DNA of 64,000 bases, taken from positions 2,843,501 through 2,907,500 of the forward strand of contig JBBMOA010000017.1 in assembly GCA_037954235.1 (NCBI GenBank). Reading direction: 5' to 3'. Shown here piece after piece: positions 10,316-24,000 of this stretch (the first letter of the stretch is position 1; the number at the start of each line of letters is the position of its first letter). The notes below the pieces were generated by a model, which made no database searches, was not told the DNA's origin, and saw only the letters and a list, made by a program, of their open reading frames with translations. This DNA comes from Aulostomus chinensis (Eukaryota; Chordata; Actinopteri; Syngnathiformes; Aulostomidae). The position numbers and the translations under genes are program-made.

Positions 10316-12057
10316 GTCTTGGTTGGGCCCTGGAACAGTGCTGCCGCTGAGGGGCTTCGCTGATCCAGGACGTCCTGATGTGGCTTGATACGCTGCACAT
10401 GGTTAACCTGATTGTCAGCAGAGGTTAATGAGATTGTTCAAGTGCGGCAGCAAAGACTGAGATTAGCAGTACAAAGTTTGAGTAGATTGAGATTAACTCA
10501 CACAAGACTGGATGCTGGCGGTGGACAGCATCAGGGATCAGGATCAGAAACAAGAATTCACCGGTCGCTGCTAAAGTCGGTGTAGCATCTGAACTTCCAG
10601 CTGGGCTGAAGGGTCTGAAAACGCCCGTCAGACCAAAAACCATCAACACTGCATCTTCATGGACTACGTCCACGAGGTGAGGAGTACTGACCGTCCGTAA
10701 ACGCTACTAAAATGTCTCAGAGAGAGACCAGAGACCAAAAATGATGTGATAAAATAAAAAATTCCAGCGATATTACAAGTGACCTTGACCTTTTAACCTT
10801 TGATGGCAAAAAAACAACTGTTCAGTTCATCTTTGAGTCCAAATGGACATTTGTGCCAATAATGAGACCGAACAGACAAATGGACCCCAAAACAGAGCCT
10901 GATTTCTGTTACTGACTTCAGCGCAGCCTGAGGTTCAGGATCCGCACCAGCTCAGTCTGATGAGCAGCAACTGACTCTTCAAATGTTTCACCGTTGGCTG
11001 CTCCCCCGGCTTCTTCGTGACTCCGGAAGTCAGAAGCCAGATCAAGCGTCCATGTACAAACTCTTCAGCGCCTCTTCTGGTAGAATCCACATCTTTGTCC
11101 TGCCATATGGACACTAATCCACATAAACTTTTAATTTGAGATGAAGCAAACAAACTGGGTCATTTCTGGTGTCGCACCATTGCTACCAAACACACAAGCA
11201 GCGACTGTATGTGCAGGTTTACCAAGGATGAATGACAGCCACACAACCAGCCGAACGTCTTCTTTAATGGATCCAGACATGATTCTGTTGGAGAAGGTCA
11301 CCAGCTCAAACCGCTGGGGAACCCATACACACACACACACACACACACAACAGCTGTTGTTCCTCTCCTTTTTAATTGGTGCAGTGGGTGTGATTACATT
11401 GTTAATCATTCATAATTGTAGTTTTGGCCCAATAACTTCCATTCAACTACACAAAGACTACAGTTACAGCTCATGCTAATGGACATCTTCTGTTCCGGAG
11501 CGCTCGACTGGCAATAAATACATTCAGATACAGTATGTTAGTGTGGAGGCGGGACTCGGCCGTCCTAGACCGCCGAGCCGTGAAGCCTCCAATCAGAGCC
11601 ACTAACCAGGTGAAGGTTTAGTTCTGCTCTCAGACACCTGGGAAGTCTTTTTCAGTCCAACAGGAAGTAGCACAGAAGTGGAGTCGGACTCTTTCATGAG
11701 AGTTCACTACATCCTACACATCAAACACTGGACTCACTCACCAGGTAGTTCTGAGCAAGCAAAAACATCAGCTGTCTGTAAAAAATATAGATAAAAATAA
11801 CACCTCATTGACAAAACATTCAACAGAAGGCTGTACATTTGCCAGATAGAAAATCCTATTTTTTTTGTTGAAAATGTAGCTTTAGCTCACATTAGCACTT
11901 GAACATTCAAGTATAATAAGTCAGACATCAACACACTCACAGGAGGGAAGTCCTTCTGTGACCTTGACATGTTGGGGGTCATTTGTGGCACCTGAAGACT
12001 CTCAGCTGGGAGGTTTGTTTTCACTCATACAAGCCCAACGTGGGAGATTATTGATTA
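10316..12057 (-). other. Probable 3' UTR of loxl3
   Basis: The stretch follows the loxl3 stop codon. It holds a CA microsatellite at 11326-11349. Near 10775-10880 it has a fragment (CTTTGAGTCCAAATGGACAT, TTTGTGCC) that recurs near 29205, so an old dispersed repeat is likely. No gene was seen. Confidence 0.4.
11326..11349. repeat. CA microsatellite
   Basis: About 12 uninterrupted AC dinucleotides are present. Confidence 0.9.
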
Positions 12058-15000
12058 TTAAGAAATCTGGTTGTTCAGCTGTCCCGGGTATTTCTCGAAC
12101 CTCCTCTCCGCCTCCTCGCTGAACGCATCACCTGTGCGGATGACAGAAGAGAGGGTGAGGCACATCCTGGCGCACCTGGATGAACGTCAGAGGTGAACAT
12201 CTGCTCACCGGTGTGGCAGTTGTGGAGCCAAACTCGATGTCCGTCGTACTTGCAGTTGCACTTCATGGCGTTATTGGTGAAGTCGCTCTCGGCCACTTCG
12301 AAGTTTGGATTGATCACAACCTAACGGGCGAGAAACATTTCTATCACGCTGATTGAGAGTTTTACACCTGACACAGACACGTTTCACAAACTCTTTGTGC
12401 AACAAGTGCGTCATTTTATCAGGTTACCCAAAGACAAGAGTTGGTAACGGTGCAGGAGAAGTACTTCACCCCAGGAGCGGTGGGCTGGCTATGCAGTACA
12501 GACCTGAGAAGATCACGGTCGCTTACATGTTCTCCACCTGATGACGCCAAGTTCGCTCAAAAGCTAGAAGACCTACAACCAGTGGTACATAAAGTACACA
12601 AGCCCAGTACTCGTCAAGGTATAAATGCTCCCCTCCAGGTAAAAGTACTTCGGTCAGATTTTTACTTCAGTCATAGGAGTATTTTTGTGAAGTTGTGATG
12701 TTTTAGCAAAGACAAAATACTGTGAGCGCTAAATTGCACCAGAAACAACACAAAACCTGTATTTGCAAAGTGTTGTTCAGCATCAATTTACCCAATTAGC
12801 ACTCCACTTTCCAAAAAAAGAGAATTTTCTGACAATTATGTGACGGTTAATGATTAACGGGGTTAAGTACTTTTACATCAATGTGATCTCATTCTCACGT
12901 GATTGGCTGGGCTTGCGTGACATCAGAATGCGTTTCTCAGAGACTTAAACTCAGGGTTCCTGCTCACGAGAGAATTACTGCGGCTGTAAATGTTAAAGAA
13001 CGCGGGGTGGATGCTCAATATGACAAGATAAAGACACTATTAATTTTTCAAACGTACAAAGAAATGTCGTTTGCAACAGACCAGTAAATTCCCCAGGAGA
13101 CTCAAAAGGTGAAATAAAAAAGTGCATGTGAAATCACTTGTTTTGGATTGATGCAACACGAAGAGACCTGAAGGAACGAATGCAGACCGAAGCTCTGATG
13201 CTTGTCTGTCTCTGTCAGATTGTTTTCATACAAACACAATCTAACAAAATGTTTGATGCAATGAGAACAATAACAACACCACCCCCCCGCCCTATTAACA
13301 TAACACGCAAAGTAAAACAGGGACTGAGGAAACTTTACCTCCACAGGGGAAACACCAGAGGCAGAAGAAATAAATAAATCATGGGCTGATACATAAAACA
13401 TAAAAATACTAAAAGAGAAGAATAAATGTCATGAATTCATAATAAAGGATAGGAGGTGTACTGAAGTGAGGCCAACCAGAGATAAAAGGGAAACAATCAC
13501 TAGTGTTGGCATGTGTTTCCATGTTGAATTATTCACTGTCTGAACATGGCAGTCACCATGGTAACCACGATGCTGCTCACCTGCATGATGTAGTTTCCTG
13601 GTTTGACATCTGTGATGTCGATCCACTGGCAGTCGATGTCGTGGCGGTAGGAATCCCAGCAGCCGACGGTGATGCCTTGGTCGCCAAAGTTAGCGCACTC
13701 GTACCGTTTAGACACACCTGCGTTTTACACGAGAAGATTCAGTGGTACTTCTGACAGCTGCACTTCAGAGTCACACACACACCGAGCCATGTTTGACTCT
13801 GATGAACAGATCTCCTACATCGACAGGTTACACAACTAAATGATCAATAAAACGAGCTGATAGGTAAACACGTCAATGATGACTCTGTTGCTAATGATCA
13901 GTAAAAGTCACCCTCTTGGCAGTCGGAGTCCTCCAGACAGAAACTGGCTTTGTGTCCCTCTGCTACTTTGGTGCCGTTGGCGCTCAGCAGGTCGTAGTGG
14001 GTGAAGATGTCCATGCTGTGGTAGTGGCTGCGTGATACACCGAACAAGTCGTTGGCTTCAGATTCAGAGATGTTTGATTCCACAACATAGACATCCCGAG
14101 AAATGCAGCTGGTTGCTACTGAATCTGATGTTGGGAGGATCCCGATTTAACTGAGCCTTAATAAATCAGTGTATTATGTTGTTCAGAAAAGAACTAAGCT
14201 GTTACCCGTGACAGGCGTGCCAGACCCAGGAGTGGCGCCCGGCCTTTGGCTTGAAGTCAGCCCGGCCAATGTTGTGGATCTGGGAGGAGAAGCGAAGCAG
14301 GCGTCGGTGCCCGTAGGGCCAGTTGGCCTTGGCTGCAGATTTAGACAGACAGTCCTCCTCGGCAGCGCAGTAGAGCATGTGCAGGGGCCGGTCCTCAATG
14401 TAAACCGTCTGCTGGACCAGAGGGGCGTTCAGGATGAGGTCAGAGGCAGCTGGAAGAAGAATTAGCAGTGGAACTGACTTAAAATAGAGGAGAGGAATCC
14501 ACTGCTCTCAAGTACAGTCAGAAATGAGTCTTTTTATGCATCGGGCCGGTGAAAAGCTCAGGATTTCCTCACATTTGCCACAAACGTCCACTGGAACTGC
14601 AGCATTTCTGGTTTAAAAGAAAACCGCTGGTGATAACATAAGACAGGAATGCCTGACCTGTGACTGGGGACGTTGTCGTTTGGATGCTACAGCACATTCA
14701 CTGGTACTGACATTTCTTATCAGGTACCTTAATGGAACCCCTACTGTTTTTATTGTTGATTTATTTTATAGAGAAAAGAAACAAATTAAGAACAGCCATC
14801 ATACTTAATAACCAAGCTAGTTTTTTTCTGTTCTGAAAATGTTGAGACGATTTTACGTGTCATCTTCTGCTTACAGTTTAAGTGGGAATTTTTATTTGTT
14901 CTGAGAATGTTCTCCCAAAAGTTAGCTTAATGTTCTAAAACAATCTATAAATGTTGGTCGAGGCATGGCAAGAGAATACAGAACGTCCCTTATTTTGATT

Positions 15001-18000
15001 GGTTTATTGAATGTTCTGTCCCTCTAACGCTGAGACCTTGAGCTCCTGACGCTGCTGCAGAGGTGAGAGAGTACAACCTCGCGTCTGTCACTTACTCTCA
15101 GAGCAGATGACACCGGCAGCGAACTTCGCAGCTGCTTTCTGGCAGCTGACAGTTTTGTGATGCTGGCACTGACTCAGAGACATCTCGCTCCCCGTGCACT
15201 TCACGCCACTCATCACCATCTCCGTAACATTTCCGCTGTCCCAGTACCAGGTTTCCTTGGGGGGGGGGGGGGGGCGTCACACAGTAGTAAACAAACCCAC
15301 AATCATGAAAATAAAACAAACAGTGATGTGATCGTTCACATGTGTGGAGCGTCAGGTTGGTGTTGTGAAAAACAGATGTTCATGACTCATTTTTGGCTGT
15401 AGAGTTTCTGACGATCAGAGAAACAAGACTCCAGATGTCTGGAGGATCTGATGCAGTCTTGCTACAGTGATACAGGTTACAGCAGCTGCTCCACAGAATG
15501 GTAATGCAGCTCTGGATGGTGTCATGAGTGAAAGCTCCTGAATGGACCTCAGCTCTTCCCTACATCAAATAAATCCCAACATTTGCTTCCTGCTCACGTT
15601 TGAGGAAATAAACCCTCAAACAAAGCAGCACTTTTTCAAAATCTCAAAAGCGTGAGCTTCTTTGATTTCTCGACTCCTACTTACAGTGATAGCATGCATG
15701 GAGTAGCCCAGCCCAAGCTGCCTGCAAACCACCATGGCTTCCTTTGTTGTCCAGCCTGTGCTGCACACCGTGCCCCACTTGGACCCCACCTGAACCTCCA
15801 CCCGGCCCTCATAAGTGCTCCGTCCGCCCACTATCCGGATCTGCAGAGACGCCCTGCTGGGAGTCAGTGAGGGGACATACTTCCTGTCCTGTGTCTGAAC
15901 CGTCTGGGCTGAGGCTAACGCTGCTCACACAGACCTTCGGCACTGGAAAATGTGTTGTATGAAGGAGCAGTTTGGTTAGACTTTCCTAGGCAGGCGTTGT
16001 TTCCAGATGAGGTCACCGCTTGGCTCTGATGGTGAGTTTGATTAGATCCTTCATGTATGGCTGTTCTGGTCTGCCCACAGGGAACAGACCAAAATAGTAT
16101 CCATGTTGGAAAAGAAAGTTCTACGACAAATGGGAACGATAATATACTGCCCCACATGAATGCATCAACCAGGCCCAGAAACGAGACATTCTTAAGCGCT
16201 CCAATTAAATAAGATTGAGATTTTCTGCAGTGACAGTATATTAGATTTTCATATGTCAAGTAAACCAAAGGAAAACCTCCTGCTCGTGAAGTTTCCCTTT
16301 GTGGTTGTTATTAGTGTTAATAACCTACTTGCAGGCCCTGGTTAGCATAGCCCAGGCCGAGCTGCCTGCAGGCCACAATGGCCTCCTTGGTGGTCCAGGT
16401 CTCTCCACAGATCAGGCCCCAGCTCTGTGTCCCGTTAGAGTCTGTGCTTAGGATCTCAACACGGCCCTCATAGCGGGTTCGTCCCCCTGTGATTCGGATC
16501 TGTGTGGGGCCCAGGGGTTAGGGACCAAAGAGCACAGCTCCACAAAGGCCAGGCAAGATGAAACGGACACTTCTGACATTTTTAACATTATTAATGTAAA
16601 TATGCTGGTGGTTTGAACATGTTTAGATTGATCATAGTTTTCACCCCATCTAGACTGGCCTTTGTGTGTATTTACAAGAGAGAACGAGTATTATCTAGTA
16701 AAATACAGAGGTTATGACCAGAAATACTCAGTTGAGAAGAAATCACTGGTGTCAGGAAAAGTGTTGACATTTTGGTTTTTCAGAAAACCAATAAACTAAC
16801 TTCTCCAAGACATTCTTTCAACTTCAAAAGCCCACGACGAAGACGATGGTTGAACTTAAAAGCTCCCCGACAGCGAAGCCAATAGCTCTCAATTGCCCCC
16901 TGATGGCCGATGATGGTACACGCCAATAAATACCACAAATCAACATGCTGATGAAATTAGTGATTTGATGCTATACAATGAAGAGCGGCATCATGATTGG
17001 CACCTGCTGAGCAAACTTTCTTGATTTATCATAAAAACTTTGAGAGGATTGGTGAAAATGAATGTCTGTTGAGAGAACGGTTCCTCGTGGTAGAGGAGTC
17101 ACGCATCGCAACACTGTGGCTACATTTTTGTATAATGGGGGAAGTGGAGCCGTAATACAAATATGGGCCTTCAAACTGAGTAAAATGCTGGATGGAATTA
17201 CAGTTTTCGTGGCACCAGTGAAGAGGAAATATTGGTGATATTGTTATCAGTTAGTAGAGTCATTGAAGATGTGAGTGAATCTAAATGGCCGTTAGGTCTA
17301 AATCTCACATCCTCACGCAGAGACGCCCAACACATTTTTCAAGTTCTCGCCTGCACCACAGTTTTTAAAGCAAGAACAAAACATAACTGTTGCATAAATC
17401 TATATGGTTTCATGATGCAATAAATTCAAATTTAAAAAAATTTCCATCAAACTTTTCCTGAACTGAATAAAAAGATCTTAGTAGGGAGGTTTAGCTCTGA
17501 CCGAGTTCTCCAGCCCCATGTAGGGCACGTTGCAGCGGACGGCGGCGTCCTCTGTGTGCTGACAGTCCTCTGAGGAGATGTTTTTAAAGGGGCAGTTCCA
17601 GATGGACCTCTCCTGGCCGAGACACTTCACCTCGTTCATGTAGATTGGACCCATTCCTGAGGAGACAGGATGAAGAACAGAGCGCACTGAAGGTGGAGTT
17701 GTGTACGGGAAGTATAAAGAGCAGATTGGATCAGCGGCTCAAGGATACGGGATGAGTTAGAGCCCTTTTTCCATTTATGAATATTGACAACATCTTCAGA
17801 AAACTGTACATTTATAACCTCAGAAAAAAATAACCGACAATCTATTTAATGTGGAAAGCAACAACCACCTCTATCCATTAAAGTAACCAAATAATTCTAG
17901 AACATTTCAACAGCAAGTCACAAACTGTGTGCTAATCTGGCAACATTTGCAGCATTTATTCAGCCTTTCCACATTTCGCTGAGCGCCAGTCAGATTGAGT

Positions 18001-21000
18001 CACCCCAAGCCTTCCATGCTCAGCCTACGAGAGTTAAATGAACTTGTGGAGTAATGGTGTGCTCCTGCTCTCAGGTCCGTTGGGTCTCTGCCATGCACTC
18101 TGGGACAAGGTCTCTGGAGGTTCCACGTGTGCAAAAGGAGTGATGGGCACGGATGCAAAGAGGATGTCAATATAAATGAAATTCAATTGTGCAAGATGAT
18201 TTATTTTCTTTGTGCCTCTTCATTAACATGGCCAGTCTCAACATGGACTTCCACATGGTACATGCTGAGGTGGCTGGTCTCCATGGCAGCAGTCAGCTTC
18301 TCTGAGGTAACTGGATGTAGGGTGAGCGGATGTCCCACTTTGTGCAGGACTGCAGAGCATTCAGAGACTAGCTGGAGCGGTTAAGTTCGATGTAGAAGTA
18401 CGAGCGTTTGTTTGTGGGCGTTCAGTCGTGGCAGCTGTGTCGCGTCTGATGAAGGGATACAAGCAGCTGTCGAAACTTTACCAAATATACAGAAAGCTGG
18501 AACAAGGAAAATGCAGCAGTTGTAGACCTGCAAACTAAAGGTAAACATGTGGTTGCTATACTGCCAGCAGTGTTTGGGAACAGTTTAATTGTTTGGAAGT
18601 GTCAGTGCTGATTGGTTCTAGGCTGCTCGAATAGTTTTACACTTAACTCGCCTACTAGGATTCAGATTGAGACACACACCTATTTTGGGCTGCGCTACTG
18701 AAATGTGCTGCGGCTTTGTAAGAATAGCAGCAGCAGATGGTCAAAGTTAGCTAACGGTCTTTCAGAGTTTATATTTACCATCAAACTTCGCTGTGATACT
18801 GGTCTAAATTCTTGTTGCCTTCGTAGTAAAGCTGGACATGTTTGATGACTCTGAATCTAAGCCGCCACGTGAGGCGAGCTTGTTCGCTGAACACATGCAC
18901 TCCCTCTCAGTGTCTCAGCACCGTGAGATGAAGTTACGCAATCTCTGTGAAAGGAATTCCTTCAGCAGCCTTCGTTTCCGACTTCAGCGACATTTAGGAA
19001 TGTTTCCTGGCCTAATGCAGCCGGGTGGTGGTCTGACATCCGCCTAAGCACAGAGCAGGTATGCTGCTCCCTCAAAGAGATTTTGTGATGAGCCTCCGCA
19101 GCAAACTTCCTCTGAGGGAGAAAATAAATCATAGAGTACACACACGAGAGCAGACATCTCCACCCAGCACTCCTCAAAAGACTGCTTGTTTCTATGTTGG
19201 TGGAATCTAAAGCACCTTGATGCAACACACACCTCCATGTTCTTGAGGTCAATCGAGAACACACACGTACACACACAAAGAGAAATTCTTTAGCTTGACT
19301 CACAGCTCTTTCTCAAAGTGCTTCGCTGGTACAGACTGAAGGAATTCTCTGAAATTTTGGTGTTGAAACAAATACAGTTTTTAAAAACTTCCACTGCAGA
19401 ATCAATCAAAAGTCTTTACAGTGTTGCATATAAAGACAACTGGCATCTCCAGTCCATATGACATTTTTCCATAGACTTTCATTGTGTGAGAAGCCACTAT
19501 GAAACAGTGGACACATTTTTTTATGCTTTCCAACTCCGCTGAAACGACTCACGTGGCAATAGTACCGTGAGCTGTTACATCTTAAGTCATTTTGCAACTC
19601 TACAGGAGTCATAAGCTTAAACTGCAGTCTCCCCAGGGAAGTTTAGGAAGTGTTAAACCAGAGGTTAGAAGGCTTGGCCAGAGTCCATAGAGCTTGAGCA
19701 CCAGCTCTTCCTCCATCTCTGGAAGCTGGGCAGGTTGTGCTTCTTTCTATGTGCGACTCTTCAATGAATTGAGGCCCCGCCTCTGATGATGGCACATCCA
19801 CGCCTGATACCATGTTGAAGCTTTGTGTCTCCCCTACTGAAGCCTTGAGTTTTGGTCAGTGACAGCTTGGCAGGGACTGAGAGGGAGGAGCGGCCCACCG
19901 TGGTAGCAACTCGTCAATCAGACGCTTCCTCGCTTTATTGTCTATTTTCCTCTAAATGGGACCACAATTTACTAAGTTAAAATCGTGCTGCACTGAAGAG
20001 ACGCTAGAAAGGTTTACTGGGGTATTTATGTTGTGCAGCCTTACACCATCAAACTTCAAACTTTTTTTGTAACCAAGGAATGTGGGTTTCAGTCACCTCC
20101 TGCAAAGGCTGCACTCCTCAGCCAGAGGATCTGGAAGCTCTGTTGAGACTTTTTTACAACGTATTTGGCCGAAGTCCGCACTTGGCACAGTGACCTTCAG
20201 GTATTTCCTTTACAAATATAAGTGGACCACATTCATGAACTATAATTGAAAGCGCATCAGAGAGATTAACTGGGGTATTTTGCAGCAAACAGAAGAAAGT
20301 GAGCTGAGAAATGTAACAAGTCAAGAGCAATAACGTGTCTGCAATCGTGAACTCGGATTGTTTCATAACAATTCTGTAAGAAAGTAAGTTATGCAACTCC
20401 TTTTTTGAACACTGGATATCTAAGTTTTTCTCTCTATTTTATCTGGTGCAGGATAACAAGAAGTTTATGTTGTGTCTTAAATCAGACACACGTGGACTCC
20501 AGGGGGCTCAGATGTAAACTCGACTTGTGAAATTCTCCTTTTGACCTGAAATGGTCCATAGCCAGGATGAAATAACCCAGACTGTTCTAAGAGCGAGCTG
20601 ACAGAAACTGGTCAGGACATGCATATCCGGACTGGAAAAGTTGGTCCTTTTTCTCTCACAGCATTCCTTTACTTATTACAATAAGCTCCAAATGAGGGAT
20701 CCACACAGGAATGTGGACTCCGAGGGCAGATTGTCAGCTGTGGAGGGTGAAACGGTGACCTGAGATGACCTGAGAGATACGACAGGCAGCAGACAGACAA
20801 CTGACAGATGTTATTAACACACCACATAACATGGTGATGAGACAATAAAGGATTTGATTAAAACAGTGATCAGGATTTCTCATCCATTACCAGCAATCTG
20901 TGAGCCAGTCGGGTGACCCTGCTTCCTGTAGAGAGGAAAAAGAAAAGACCAGAATTCTTGTTCTGGTCTCCCTCTATCTGTGTGCCCCTGCAGCTCATTC

Positions 21001-24000
21001 TTCCTTCTCCTCCTCTACTGTGTAACGGGAGACTATAACCTGCCTCCGTTTACTGTAATTGTTCAAAATGTCGGAAACATTCAAAAAGAAAAGTTTCTGG
21101 ACGTGATTGAATGTTTGATGTGATTGACAGCACCTCTTTACCAAGTTCTGGTCCGTTGACATACTTATACTGACTGTGACTGGCCCAGAACGTCCAGAGC
21201 CCCCTCACCTTGACCCATGCGGGCTCCAGTGAGAGCCTCCTTGGCGCTGCCGAAGCCGAGCTCCCTGCAGACGACGCTGGCTGACTGTAGGCTCCAGCGG
21301 TCATCACAAACGGTTCCCCACTCGTTGTTTTTCAGCACCTCCACGCGACCTTCTCCCAGCTTGGCTCCTCCCTTCAGCCTCACAGTGCTCTAGAGACGAA
21401 CAGACACAGGAAGGTGAATAACCTCCGCGTCACTCATCTACATGTCTGTCAAAATAATTACAAATATTTCATGAAGAACGCTGTTAGAAAAAAATGCACT
21501 TAGACCGTAATAGCATGTAAAACATGGAACAAAGAGGTCTTAATCAAATGTTGTCTTCTGAAGATGCTTTTATGTAGGACTTTTTTTTTTCAACCAAAAA
21601 TTCATAATCAAAGAAATGAGGAACTTTCGTGTTGATTTCAGCGGCACCACCGTTGAGAGGCCTATACTTTACCGAAGTTTTAAGTTTCTTCTTCATGATG
21701 CTGTTTTGCATGAAAAGCGGCCCCGGCATGCAGCTGATGACGGCCGGCATGCCGCCATCGCAGGACATCGTGCTGTTTGGCTTGTTGATCTCCAGGGGGC
21801 AGAGTGCCAGGTGGACCTCTGTTCCTGTACACGCCACTGAGTGGACCAGGAAGTTGCTCTTCTGACGCTCCAAATATAACCTGGAGGCAGCAGAGACATT
21901 AATGAAGAGTATGAGCTGAATAAACTAATAATCTACGGTAGAATGCAGCTACGGGCTAATAAATGACAACGCACAGGGGAATGAATGAAAAGAAGTTGTA
22001 TTGGTTGAAGGGGATTTGCCTGACAAATTGAAATGATCACAAATGATCAAAGAAATGATCCCATATTCATTATGAATGAATGAATGAACGGAGTCCAACG
22101 TCTACACAATCATCCTGATCTTCCGAGGAAAGCTAGAATGTGTCATTCATTAGAGTCGACACAAACTATCACCGAGATGTCGGACATTCACAAAAACACG
22201 ATGGAGAGAGGAAAACTGATGAATGAAACTGGTTTAACTCAAGTTTGGTGGAAAGCAGTTACTGCTGAGAGTTAGAGAAAATCATGTCCATACTGATGCT
22301 AGTTAGCTTACTGTAGGTAGCACAGACACAGGAAACAGGGAATCAGCTCGCTTGGCTCCATCTCAAGTCAAATAATTTGCCTACCTGCTTCTCTAAAGCT
22401 CAAAAATCAACATATTACATCGCAGTTGCTGAATTAGCTGCAAAAAAGTGTGAGTGAAAACAGCAATTTTCCACGAGTTCCTTCACGTGTATATAACATG
22501 TTAATTAGCTCAAGAACATGCAGACAAGACAGTGGTATAAATACTTTCTTCCGCTGTTGATTAAAGTAGTATAGTGTTGTATTAGTAGCCGCTGACTCTG
22601 CTGATACAAGCTGCTGGTGCACAGATACCTGATAAATTGAGAATTAGAACTGGTATCACACCACTGTTACACAAATTGAAGCTAAACATGTCTTAACATG
22701 AGGTGTCCTCTGGTTTTACTGTGTTGTCATTCATGTGCATGATTGTTCTGACATCTGTGACCTCCCATCTGGACCACAGCAGTTGTGTGAGTTAAATCAC
22801 AATCGCCAGCGGCTAGCATGACACTGGCTGAGTGACTAGCAGAGGGTACGGCTCTATTTTTTCTCCTTCTCATCTTAGCCTCATCTGTATTTTAGCCTCT
22901 GTCATGAGGTCTGTACTGAGAGTTTCAAGCTATCAATTGTACTTAAATAACACTACAAATTAGCTTTAGTTTTGTGCCCGTTCAGCTTAAATTACATAGA
23001 AGAGAAACAGACACTTGAATCTTGAAGGAGGAAAGAATTCTGCAACCAATCTGCTGATTGAGAGTCAGCAGAGCATCAAAATGATGTTGAGTTGAAGTTA
23101 CAAATGCAGCATAATGTTGATTTAAGAAGCGTTGAGATATTTCCTCAGTTCCACTGTAAATGGCGATTTGTATTCAAGGGTTATGTTGATACTTTTTGTA
23201 GCATCAGCACATTTATTGAATTAAAAACTGTTCTTCACACCCTGTATATTAGCGCTAGACACTGAAAGCTCCAGTTTTACAGAGAGCTGTTGCCTTCTCC
23301 TACCAGTGACTTTTGTATTTTTGGCACGTGGCCTTGTTTTCAGGTTGGCTTCCTGTTAGTTCCAACAGTGTGAATGTGGAAGCAGCATGTGTGTGGGTCT
23401 CTGCAGACAGCTTGAATTTACGGCTGAATTGTTTATCCTCAGATTACCTTTTGCCAGGGCTGCTCTGTTTAGACTTAGAGTTAGCTTTAGCTTTGGATGC
23501 CTGCCTGCAAGGTAAACATGGGTTAGACTGCACAGTGAGCAGAAGAAACTCGGTGAAAATCATGGTGATGGTTAGATGATGTACAATTATGCTAGGAACT
23601 GTGGTTAGACTGTTGATAAGGATGTGCCTCATTAAACCAGGTTGTTAAATGCAGCTGCTGGCCGATTAACATGTAATTTCAAGTGTGTGGAGTTTCATTC
23701 CAAACATTGCACAGTTCTGTTTAACGTGACACATCCTTCTTCAATGCATGCAAATATAGAAATATGTAGCAAAAAATTACAACATGAAAATCTGGGACAT
23801 TTTAACACATTTCATCATCCGTACAGGCTCATAAACACTAAATAGTCAAAAGTATGTGGACACACTTGTGGTGTTAAGACTGAGGTGCAGTATGGACAGA
23901 ATTTTACACATTAATATGCAACAAATACCCACGAGACCAGAAATGGTTTAGCATCAGATTAACGCACATTTATGGCTAAAAAAAATACCCCATATGGGCA

